NCBI GenBank assembly: GCA_026014845.1
Contig: JAOZHM010000089.1
Span: 1 to 11,818 of the forward strand
From: Candidatus Bathyarchaeota archaeon
GTDB taxonomy: Archaea; Thermoproteota; Bathyarchaeia; Bathyarchaeales; Bathycorpusculaceae
Reading direction: 5' to 3'
Length of the DNA: 11,818 nucleotides
The notes beneath the pieces were generated by a model that was not told where the DNA came from, did not search any database, and saw only the letters and a program-made list of their open reading frames with translations. This document shows, one piece after another, positions 6,182 to 11,818 of this stretch. Made by a program: the position numbers and the translations under genes. Position 1 is the stretch's first letter. Every line of letters begins with the position of its first letter.

Positions 6182-6260
6182 GTTCTACCTCCTTTTCCGT
6201 TGATTGACATACATAGCTATGCGAAGTAGACTATACCATCATGCTGAACCTTTTATATTT
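6182..6260 (-). promoter_or_regulatory. Strong promoter and full Shine-Dalgarno site of alba
   Basis: AAATATAAAA on the minus strand (6260 to 6251) is a near-ideal TATA box, with a predicted start near 6230 and a leader of about 48 bases. AAGGAGGT (about 6194 to 6187) is the longest Shine-Dalgarno match in the window and sits 5 bases from the ATG. Both fit an abundant chromatin protein. Confidence 0.7.
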
Positions 6261-6304
6261 TTCCATGTCGCACATAATTAAAACATTGACGGAGGCGCCT
6301 AAGC

Positions 6305-6853
6305 CTACAAGCTTCCAATTTCTATTCCTTTTTCAAAGGCAGTCTTATTTATTTCAAACAGCTGCTTTTTCTTTTCCCCTAAAACTTTTTTGAGTGCTTC
6401 CAAAATGTTTTCTTTTGTTACAACTTTTGTGCGAGCAATATAAGCACCTAACAATACCATATTAGCCGCTCTATCGCTGCCGATTTCAGAAGCTATTTTA
6501 TTCGCTGGCGCCTCAACCACAGTTATGTCATTTCTCTTAGTTTCACGAGTAACCAGAGAAGAATTTATTATCAACAACCCACCTGTTTCCAGTCGAGGCC
6601 CAAAAGCATCCAACGACGGATTATTCATCACAATCAAGGCATGAGGAGAAGCTATGACAGGTGACCCAATCACTTCATCGGATATGACAACCGTGCAGTT
6701 CGCAGTTCCCCCACGCATCTCAGGACCATACGAAGGAATCCATGTTACGTTTCTCCCTTCTTTCATCGCAGCATGAGCCAACAATCTTCCAATAAATAGA
6801 ACGCCTTGCCCGCCGAAACCAGCCATTATAACGTTTTCATAAAGCGACTTCAT
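6305..6853 (-). CDS. 2-oxoacid:ferredoxin oxidoreductase, gamma subunit
   Basis: The gamma subunit of a four-subunit 2-oxoacid:ferredoxin oxidoreductase, 182 residues, the usual size. It helps bind coenzyme A and completes the cytosolic complex. Signature segments are VIMAGFGGQGVLFIGRLLA (8-26) at the N-terminus, SYGPEMRGGTANCTVVIS (41-58), and SDRAANMVLLGAY near residues 128-140. The start ATG 6853 lies 4 bases after the beta stop; GGTGA within the end of beta (6867 to 6863) is 9 bases upstream, so translation is probably coupled. This is the last gene of the operon, with the alba promoter just downstream. Confidence 0.93.
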   Translation of the reverse strand: MKSLYENVIMAGFGGQGVLFIGRLLAHAAMKEGRNVTWIPSYGPEMRGGTANCTVVISDEVIGSPVIASPHALIVMNNPSLDAFGPRLETGGLLIINSSLVTRETKRNDITVVEAPANKIASEIGSDRAANMVLLGAYIARTKVVTKENILEALKKVLGEKKKQLFEINKTAFEKGIEIGSL

Positions 6854-6857
6854 TTTT

Positions 6858-7616
6858 TCACTTCACCGATTTTTCACTCTTAGGAACTTTGAACTCGCCT
6901 AGAGGGAAGGAAGGAATCATTTTTTCTTCAACCCATTTAGGTGCTTCTGTAGAAGACATTCCCCACCCAGTTGGGCAGGGCGACAGAAACTCTACCAAAG
7001 AGAAACCCAATCCATTTATCTGAACTTCGAAAGCCTTTTTTAACGCTTTTTTAGCCGCTATAATCGCTCTCGGATTGTGCACAGCCACACGCGCAATATA
7101 GGTTGCGCCTTCTAAAGTAGCAAGCATTTCGGCTATTCTAATCGGATACCCTTCTCTTTTAGGAGAGCGTCCAAGAGGAGAAGTTGTTGTCCTTTGACCC
7201 AAGATTGTTGTGGGCGCCATTTGTCCACCAGTCATTCCGTAAACTGCATTATTCAAAAAAAGCACAGTGATATTTTCTCCCCGATTTGCCGCATGAATAA
7301 TCTCAGCCGTTCCAATAGATGCTAGGTCACCATCTCCTTGATAAGTAAAAAGTATCAGATCTGGATGCACTCGTTTGCAGCCCGTTGCAATGGCAGGCGC
7401 TCTTCCATGAGCAGCCTCGTACATGTCACAGTTAATGTAGTTGTATATTAATACGGCACAGCCTACGGGAGCCACTCCAACAACTCTTTCTCTTATTCCA
7501 AACTCGTCAATAACTTCAGCGAGTAAACGATGAACGATTCCGTGTCCACATCCGGGACAATAATGGGTTGGAACAGGAAACATCGATTTTGGTCTTTCAA
7601 AGACAACTTTCATCAT
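6858..7616 (-). CDS. 2-oxoacid:ferredoxin oxidoreductase, TPP-binding beta subunit
   Basis: The catalytic subunit that binds thiamine pyrophosphate and an electron-transfer 4Fe-4S cluster. Length 252 residues. TPP/Mg site: GDGDLASIGTAEIIHAANRG (94-113) followed by LNN (121-123), the GDG-x-NN pattern, then YGMTGGQMAPTT (126-137). Cluster ligands expected in this family are visible: CPGCGH (C20, C23), a cysteine in APVGC (C53) and C214 in LSPCPTGWG. The start is ATG 7616, whose first base overlaps the alpha stop as TAATG; a second ATG follows immediately at 7613. The substrate (branched-chain 2-oxoacid, 2-oxoglutarate or other) cannot be fixed from this subunit. Confidence 0.94.
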   Translation of the reverse strand: MMKVVFERPKSMFPVPTHYCPGCGHGIVHRLLAEVIDEFGIRERVVGVAPVGCAVLIYNYINCDMYEAAHGRAPAIATGCKRVHPDLILFTYQGDGDLASIGTAEIIHAANRGENITVLFLNNAVYGMTGGQMAPTTILGQRTTTSPLGRSPKREGYPIRIAEMLATLEGATYIARVAVHNPRAIIAAKKALKKAFEVQINGLGFSLVEFLSPCPTGWGMSSTEAPKWVEEKMIPSFPLGEFKVPKSEKSVK

Positions 7617-8677
7617 TATACTTGGCTCCTTTTGATTTTCTCTATCTCTCTAACTATTTCATCGTATGTCGGAACCATCCCACCAACTCTTCCATAAAAG
7701 TGAACATTTGCTCTCCCACAAACGCCCAGTTTAACGTCTTCAATCATCTGCCCCAAACTCATTTCCACAACTAAAATGTCATCTACTTTCTCAGAGATTT
7801 CTGTAAAAGTTTCGTACGGAAACGGAAAAACCGTGATAGGTCTCACCATTCCTACTTTAATTCCTTTTTCACGCAAGATTTTAATGGCTGTCTTAGCGAT
7901 TCTTGCCACGGTTCCATAAGCAGCAATAATTATTTCAGCATCATCCGTCAAATAGGTTTCAACACGAACATCGTTTTTAGCCATCTCCAGATACTTCCGG
8001 TGAAGCTTCAAGTTATGTTGCTCCAATTCCTCAGGGTCAAGATAAAGTGATTTAATCAGGTTTCGAGGTCTGTTTTTCGCGCCGGTAACAGTCCAGTCTT
8101 TAGCAGAAAGCTCTTTTGGCGGTCTTCCCTTGAATTCTACGGGTTCCATCATCTGTCCAATGTAACCGTCGGCTAAAACAATCACCGGGTTACGGTATTT
8201 ATCTGCTAAATCGAAAGCATCCATCACTAAGTTGACAGTTTCCTGAACTGTTGAAGGTGCAAGTACAAGCAGATGATAATCCCCGTGACCGCCGCCTTTC
8301 GTTGCTTGGAAATAGTCGGATTGAGAAGGCAAAATTCCGCCTAATCCTGGACCCGCTCGCATAACATTCACGATTACGCATGGAAGCTCTGCAGCGGAAA
8401 TATAAGAGATTCCCTCCTGTTTGAGACTGATACCAGGACCTGAAGAAGAAGTCAGAACTCTTGCCCCGGCTCCAGCGGCTCCAAAAACCATGTAAATTGC
8501 GGCTATTTCGCTCTCCGCTTGAATAAAGCATCCTCCAACTTGAGGAAGCCTATAAGAAAGATACTCTGGAATCTTGTTTTGAGGCGTTATGGGATAGCCA
8601 AAGAAGAATCTACATCCAGCCCGGATTGCTGCTTCACCGATAGCTTCGTTTCCAGTGATCAGAACTTTCTCACCCAT
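7616..8677 (-). CDS. vorB: 2-oxoacid:ferredoxin oxidoreductase, alpha subunit (VorB/KorA-like)
   Basis: The alpha subunit of the same complex, 353 residues from the chosen start. It oxidatively decarboxylates a 2-oxoacid with CoA to acyl-CoA, CO2 and reduced ferredoxin. Recognisable segments: GNEAIGEAAIRAGCRFFFGY just after the start, YPITP (substrate-binding loop), LTSSSGPGISLKQEGISY, SQSDYFQATKGGGHGDY and PVIVLADGYIGQMMEPVEF. These resemble proteins annotated VorB (3-methyl-2-oxobutanoate oxidoreductase), which makes 2-oxoisovalerate a plausible substrate; 2-oxoglutarate remains possible. The start is ATG 8677, because homologues begin at MGEKV and AAAGGA lies 10 bases upstream; TTG 8686 would add three residues. 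The gap to the delta stop is 14 bases. Confidence 0.92.
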   Translation of the reverse strand: MGEKVLITGNEAIGEAAIRAGCRFFFGYPITPQNKIPEYLSYRLPQVGGCFIQAESEIAAIYMVFGAAGAGARVLTSSSGPGISLKQEGISYISAAELPCVIVNVMRAGPGLGGILPSQSDYFQATKGGGHGDYHLLVLAPSTVQETVNLVMDAFDLADKYRNPVIVLADGYIGQMMEPVEFKGRPPKELSAKDWTVTGAKNRPRNLIKSLYLDPEELEQHNLKLHRKYLEMAKNDVRVETYLTDDAEIIIAAYGTVARIAKTAIKILREKGIKVGMVRPITVFPFPYETFTEISEKVDDILVVEMSLGQMIEDVKLGVCGRANVHFYGRVGGMVPTYDEIVREIEKIKRSQV

Positions 8678-8691
8678 TTTTCTCAAATCCT

Positions 8692-8913
8692 TTACGTTTT
8701 CTCTTCCCTAAAAACCTCTATCGCAACCTCTGGGCACATTAAAGCACATAAAATGCATCCAGTACACACTCCGTTAGAATCAACAAACTCTGCTGGATGG
8801 TAACCTTTAGAGTTGATCTCTTCAGCAACCACAATGAGTTTTTGAGGACAAGCACCTACACAAAGTGCACACCCTTTACACAACTCTTTATTAATTACAA
8901 TCTTTCCAACCAT
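8692..8913 (-). CDS. 2-oxoacid:ferredoxin oxidoreductase, delta subunit (2x 4Fe-4S ferredoxin)
   Basis: A 73-residue bacterial-type ferredoxin subunit that takes electrons from the beta-subunit cluster and passes them to external ferredoxin. Two classical cluster motifs are complete: C12, C15, C18, C22-P in LCKGCALCVGACP and C50, C53, C56, C60-P in VCTGCILCALMCP. It is the first gene of the delta-alpha-beta-gamma operon, an order known for KorDABG/Vor-type enzymes. The start is ATG 8913. The nearest ribosome site is GGGGG (8926 to 8922), 8 bases upstream, which can pair with CCUCC through one G-U wobble. Confidence 0.93.
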   Translation of the reverse strand: MVGKIVINKELCKGCALCVGACPQKLIVVAEEINSKGYHPAEFVDSNGVCTGCILCALMCPEVAIEVFREEKT

Positions 8914-9034
8914 CCAATAAACCCCCAGTCTTATCGTTAAAAGCCATGATCATTAAAGCCATTACAGTAACGAGAGGAAGCCTCTTGTGACAGCGGAGCT
9001 TTTCCTTAAACACTCCTTGTCCCTCTATATATTA
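8914..9034 (-). promoter_or_regulatory. Promoter and long leader of the oxidoreductase operon
   Basis: TAATATATAG on the minus strand (9034 to 9025) is a good TATA box, so transcription likely starts near 9004 and the leader would be about 90 bases, the longest predicted in the window. It contains a short hairpin (AGAGG, 3-base loop, CCTCT; 8973-8985) and a 23-codon reading frame (8962 to 8891) that runs into the delta gene in another frame. Regulation by this leader is speculative. Confidence 0.45.
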
Positions 9035-9073
9035 GAGAAACAGAACTGCCATTTCAACCTTATTAGTGTTAGC

Positions 9074-10876
9074 TTAAACAAACGCTAAAAATAACATCAA
9101 AAGAATGCCGCTGGTCGCGAAAATTGGGATAACAATCTTCTTGGCTTTTCGAATGACTCTATCTGTAAGGAGACATAGTTTTTCCAGCTTTTTCTCTCCA
9201 ATAACCTTAACGTTACGAACTGTTATGCTACGTGCTGCAGCCTTCGCACGTTCCAAATCAGACACAGCAGCAAGCGTTGCTCTTTTAATATAGTCAATCA
9301 ATTTTTCATGATTTATAGCTTCGCCTATTGGGTGGTATCCGCGCTTGCTTAATATTACGGCATTTACTGCATGAGTGTCTGTCGTGAAAACCTCGCCTTC
9401 ACTTATGCCCATGGATTTGAGAGACAAAAGAATCTTTTCACGCAGTCCTGAAACCATGTTGTTGCCGTCGACAACCACATAAGCGGTTTTCTGTTCGCCA
9501 ACCTTGACCACGATTACAGTGATGCCGCCAGGTCCCATACCATCTTTGAGACTGACCCCCTTTGGCATAACAGTGGCAGCACCAACTTCAAAGGCCAAAC
9601 GTTTCAAAGAGGCTGTTTGCTCTAAACATTTAGCTGCAGCTGCTTTCAACGCGTTCAAAGCTTCTTGTCTGCTTATTGTTCCGTTAATGCTGTTATGGGA
9701 GTTGACAACAGCACAGTGGGACAGTCCATGTTTTTCTGCTTCTCCTTGGACGAACAGCCCTAATTCTTGTGGTAAGTCTTCGGTTGTTTTGGGTGCGAGG
9801 GTGAATGAAAGGAAAGCAAATTTGCCGAAAACTTGGCAGCATGCAGTAGCCGAACCGTTGCTAATCTTAATAAACGGTGTTGCTTTTGCTTCTGAAGCCT
9901 TAAAGTTCGAGGATTCCACGACACGATTGAGTATTTTCTGGTTTTGAATCTGAGAAGACAAGTCAAGCTCATGGCCAAGCAAACCATGAGGAACACACGC
10001 AACACAGTTAAGTTCCCTCTCTAAGGCGGTTTTAAGCATGGAAGGCAAAAGACTACTCCCAACATTTTTGAACGGGCCGGGATGAACAAAAGGAACAACT
10101 ATAACTGCTTTAGGTTTGGACACATCAAACTTTATCAAGGAAACTTTAACATCTTGTTCTTCGCCCAACTTCTCAAGAAATTCTTCAAAAGGAGCATTTA
10201 AACCCACTATCCAGTTAAGCAAAAAAGCCTTGAAAAGAGGTAAAGAAGGAATTTTGACTGTTTGCTCGCCTACACGGTTCAATAAAGAAATAAAAAAGAA
10301 ACTTGAAAGAACACTTACAACCGTTGAAAAAACGAAGAACAGAAATATGAAAAAGTAATCGATTTCTGCCCAAAACAGCAAAAACGGAATTATGCAAGGA
10401 AAAGGCTGAAGAAGAGAAGCCGCTAAAACCCGTTTAGAGCCCGTAGAGGATGTTGAGTTAAACACGATCAAACGCAAGATTAGCACGGCTGAAAACCCTA
10501 AAAGACAAAGCCTAACCAGCATTGCGATAGCAACGCCTACAAGAATAAACAAAAACCATAAACCCCAGCAGAAAAGAGAAAGTGCTGCAGTTCTTCTAAC
10601 GTCATAAATCGGGTCTTGCCCTAAGATCAACGTGCTCACAAAATAGTCAAAAATCAAGTTCACAATGAATAGGGAAAACCCTAGAAATAATCCGTTAACC
10701 AGCGCCTCAAATGGAGGGAAAAGGGTAATTGCAGAAAGGGTTCCTGCGCCCAAACACGATAAGGCAAGAAGTAAAATCACTTTTGCGTATGACGGAAGCT
10801 TAAATAATGATGAATAATGTTTAACTACTTCATCCATGGACTGATTCAACGAATTCTCAACAGCCACACGCATCAT
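9074..10876 (-). CDS. DUF2070 family membrane protein
   Basis: A large archaeal membrane protein of unknown function, recognised as DUF2070. Numbering is from TTG 10906 (610 residues); the chosen ATG 10876 is residue 11 and gives 600. About six hydrophobic segments occupy 40-210 (around 42-64, 68-95, 107-130, 131-150, 162-180, 183-209). A soluble region runs from about 240 to 585 and a last helix from 590 to 609 (IVIPIFATSGILLMLFLAFV). The soluble part holds VVPFVHPGPF (270-279), PHGLLGHELDL (306-316), NSHNS (402-406), GMGPGG (456-461), DGNNM (480-484) and TDTHAVN (509-515), suggestive of a metal or catalytic site. ATG 10876 (or 10873) is preferred over TTG 10906, which has no Shine-Dalgarno site. 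The gene stands alone, upstream of the oxidoreductase promoter. Confidence 0.85.
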   Translation of the reverse strand: MMRVAVENSLNQSMDEVVKHYSSLFKLPSYAKVILLLALSCLGAGTLSAITLFPPFEALVNGLFLGFSLFIVNLIFDYFVSTLILGQDPIYDVRRTAALSLFCWGLWFLFILVGVAIAMLVRLCLLGFSAVLILRLIVFNSTSSTGSKRVLAASLLQPFPCIIPFLLFWAEIDYFFIFLFFVFSTVVSVLSSFFFISLLNRVGEQTVKIPSLPLFKAFLLNWIVGLNAPFEEFLEKLGEEQDVKVSLIKFDVSKPKAVIVVPFVHPGPFKNVGSSLLPSMLKTALERELNCVACVPHGLLGHELDLSSQIQNQKILNRVVESSNFKASEAKATPFIKISNGSATACCQVFGKFAFLSFTLAPKTTEDLPQELGLFVQGEAEKHGLSHCAVVNSHNSINGTISRQEALNALKAAAAKCLEQTASLKRLAFEVGAATVMPKGVSLKDGMGPGGITVIVVKVGEQKTAYVVVDGNNMVSGLREKILLSLKSMGISEGEVFTTDTHAVNAVILSKRGYHPIGEAINHEKLIDYIKRATLAAVSDLERAKAAARSITVRNVKVIGEKKLEKLCLLTDRVIRKAKKIVIPIFATSGILLMLFLAFV

Positions 10877-11127
10877 CTCAGATGAGTTTTTATCAGAGAA
10901 TATCAAGCATATTAAATTGTCGTGAAAAACAGCATAAACGTCACTGGTTGTTTAAAGCACTCTTAAAATAATCGCTACATTCGCCGGCATAACGGTTTTA
11001 ACATAAACACTGAAAAACTGGGAAAGTATAGGGGATAGAAAAGAATGTCTTTAAATAATGTTTTAATGTTCTCTCAGAAGGGCAACTGTTTTATTCTCGA
11101 ACGCTAATTTAGCACTTTGCGAAAGCT
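10877..11127. other. Divergent intergenic region, no gene seen
   Basis: About 250 bases lie between the leftward DUF2070 gene and the rightward Sm-like gene. The sequence is AT-rich, with TATA-like stretches near 10910-10917 (TTTAATAT on the minus strand) and near 11087-11095 and 11104-11112 on the plus strand, which may be the two promoters. No tRNA cloverleaf, strong inverted repeat or convincing small gene was found. A 20-codon frame at 11045-11107 has no recognisable product. Confidence 0.4.
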
Positions 11128-11415
11128 ATGCCAGAACAAAGTCTACCACCAACAATATTTCACATGCTTGAGAAAAGCTTAGGCAAGAAGATACGGGTGA
11201 TTCTGGATTCTTCTTATGGTTTTGAGGGAAGCTTGGCGGCAGTCACCAGAGAGCCGCCGGGGATATGGCTTTCAGATGCGGAAGCCGTCATACTGCGTGC
11301 AACTATTGCTCAGCCTATACCTCAAGTTGCAAGCAGAGAGGAGAGGAGCGAAATATTTGTTCATCTTAACTCTGTTCAGAGAATAGAAATTTTGCATACC
11401 TCTTCTCGTCGTTAA
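11128..11415 (+). CDS. Sm-like (LSm-type) small protein, divergent
   Basis: A 95-residue protein whose layout fits an Sm fold. A short N-terminal helix (PTIFHMLEKSLG) precedes an Sm1-like strand set: KIRVILDSSYGFEGSLAAVT, where G32 and G35 sit in the x-G-x-L pattern, then GIWLSDAEAVIL. After an extra 20-residue stretch (TIAQPIPQVASREERS, proline-rich then charged) comes an Sm2-like end, EIFVHLNSVQRIEIL. Classic archaeal SmAP proteins have an RG pair in Sm2, which is absent here (HLNSV instead), so RNA binding is not assured. The start is ATG 11128 with only weak ribosome-site support. It converges on sec61-beta, leaving 10 bases between stops. Family assignment is by pattern only. Confidence 0.68.
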   Translation: MPEQSLPPTIFHMLEKSLGKKIRVILDSSYGFEGSLAAVTREPPGIWLSDAEAVILRATIAQPIPQVASREERSEIFVHLNSVQRIEILHTSSRR

Positions 11416-11425
11416 AGTTGTCAGT

Positions 11426-11593
11426 TTAGAAGAACATATGCGCTAGAATGCATACGATTATTAATGCCATTGCGAAACCCATAAGTATTTCTGGTCTAAC
11501 TTTGATGCCTTCAGTTTCCTCTTCAAAAAATCTGAGTAAGCCTGCACTTGCAGCGGGCATTGGTGATTCCTTCTTTTTCTTTTTCTTGCTCAT
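11426..11593 (-). CDS. secG: Preprotein translocase Sec61-beta subunit (SecG-like)
   Basis: A 55-codon gene for the small, non-essential beta subunit of the SecYEG/Sec61 translocon. The protein begins MSKKKKKKESP, followed by the conserved PMPAASAGLLRFFEEETEGI (11-30) and KVRPEIL, then one C-terminal membrane helix (about 38-54, MGFAMALIIVCILAHMFF). This tail-anchored layout with a basic cytosolic N-terminus and the SAGL-RFF-EEE-GI pattern is characteristic of archaeal Sec61-beta. The start is ATG 11593 with AGGGG about 9 bases upstream on the minus strand. It is convergent with the Sm-like gene and divergent from serine hydroxymethyltransferase. Its small size makes it easy to miss. Confidence 0.93.
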   Translation of the reverse strand: MSKKKKKKESPMPAASAGLLRFFEEETEGIKVRPEILMGFAMALIIVCILAHMFF

Positions 11594-11667
11594 TTTCTTG
11601 AACCCCTTTTGAGTTTAACAACTAAATCGTATCTTATCCATATTATTAATGTTTGCTCTTCAAAGAG

Positions 11668-11713
11668 TTTTTATCCTTGAAGGAATGATAGTGTGATGCA
11701 AGAAGGTGTTGAA
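11668..11713 (+). promoter_or_regulatory. Promoter and ribosome site of glyA
   Basis: TTTTTATCC at 11668-11675 is TATA-like, placing transcription near 11696. AAGGTG at 11703-11708 lies 5 bases before ATG 11714 and fixes that start. The in-frame ATG at 11696 would have to be leaderless. Confidence 0.45.
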
Positions 11714-11818
11714 ATGGCAACTCCTCAAGACGACTATTTTCATGTTTTCGACCTTCTCCACCAACATCACAAATTGTTTCAAGAGTGCATCCCACTTATA
11801 GCAAGTGAAAACGTTCCC
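11714..11818 (+). CDS. glyA: Serine hydroxymethyltransferase, N-terminal part (cut by window end)
   Basis: Only the first 35 codons are present; the frame is open at the last base. The enzyme is PLP-dependent and interconverts serine and glycine while loading a one-carbon unit on a tetrahydropterin. The visible sequence includes DLLHQHHKLFQECIPLIASENV; the LIASEN motif with a preceding LF-x-x-x-I/L-x pattern is the hallmark N-terminus of this family. The start is ATG 11714 because AAGGTG lies 5 bases upstream; ATG 11696 would add six residues. The catalytic lysine lies outside the window. Confidence 0.88.
   Translation, partial: MATPQDDYFHVFDLLHQHHKLFQECIPLIASENVP

Noticed and set aside
5973..6229. 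Long plus-strand frames opposite the alba tail, rich in Ser/Gly/Phe or Phe/Cys/Trp repeats
   Set aside because: They are mirror images of the 30-base repeats in the real alba gene, which has a strong promoter, ribosome site and recognised core; repeats of length divisible by three keep all six frames open.
6287..6303. GC-rich palindrome AGGCGCCT near the end of the gamma gene as terminator or operator
   Set aside because: An eight-base palindrome without a loop or T-run; chance is enough to explain it.
9504..9947. Long plus-strand frame inside DUF2070
   Set aside because: It lies wholly antisense to a well-supported membrane protein gene and its translation shows no domain.
11045..11107. 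20-codon reading frame in the DUF2070/Sm-like intergenic region
   Set aside because: Too short, no recognisable product and only a weak upstream purine stretch.
1..11818. A mobile island, defence system or CRISPR array
   Set aside because: No direct-repeat spacer pattern, integrase, transposase, toxin or nuclease cluster was seen; all the larger genes belong to core archaeal families.

Overview
The window is archaeal chromosomal DNA with ordinary housekeeping gene content. The evidence is a set of archaeal or archaeal/eukaryal families: the hypusine-type factor aIF5A, a Nob1 PIN/zinc-ribbon nuclease, an Alba chromatin protein, a DUF2070 membrane protein, a Sec61-beta translocon subunit and an Sm-like protein. 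TATA-type promoter boxes lie about 25 bases before several starts, and Shine-Dalgarno sites of the GGTGA/GGAGG type are present. The lineage cannot be fixed by eye. An uncultured anaerobic group such as Bathyarchaeia or another TACK-like lineage is a reasonable guess, but only inference. I see no rRNA, tRNA, CRISPR array, insertion sequence or phage gene.

Layout. Bases 1-370: a two-helix small membrane protein (+). 371-763: aIF5A (-), sharing an 87-base divergent promoter region with a rightward cluster of NAD kinase, Nob1 and a pyruvate-kinase-C-terminal-like protein of COG1751 (851-2826). 2929-3780: a SAM methyltransferase with a probable leaderless start. Its stop codon interlocks with that of a leftward GNAT acetyltransferase, which follows a class III PLP aminotransferase/racemase-like gene (4224-5561). 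5714-6181: an Alba protein with an unusual repeat-rich acidic N-terminal tail. 6305-8913: a leftward four-gene operon (delta, alpha, beta, gamma) for a 2-oxoacid:ferredoxin oxidoreductase, with a leader of roughly 90 bases. 9074-10876: a large DUF2070 membrane protein (-). A ~250-base divergent intergenic region follows, then an Sm-like gene (+), a 55-codon Sec61-beta gene (-, 11426-11593) and the first 35 codons of serine hydroxymethyltransferase (+), cut by the window end.

How the genes fit together. The oxidoreductase turns 2-oxoacids into acyl-CoA plus reduced ferredoxin. The nearby aminotransferase/racemase could supply 2-oxoacids or convert amino-acid enantiomers. Together they hint at anaerobic amino-acid metabolism, though they are separate transcription units with alba between them. 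aIF5A, Nob1, Sec61-beta and the Sm-like protein are information-processing genes scattered among metabolic ones, as is common in archaea.

Most notable points. (1) Nob1 has no ATG, GTG or TTG that would retain its first catalytic aspartate; the best-placed start is an ACG in a TAACG stop/start overlap behind a good Shine-Dalgarno site. (2) Alba carries a ~65-residue, net-acidic, Lys/Glu/Pro decapeptide-repeat tail encoded by three perfect 30-base repeats, and has glycine at the position of the acetylatable Lys16. (3) The soluble part of DUF2070 has clusters of His/Asp/Asn that look like a catalytic or metal site. No stretch longer than 300 bases lacks a gene. I found no convincing undescribed multi-gene system here.
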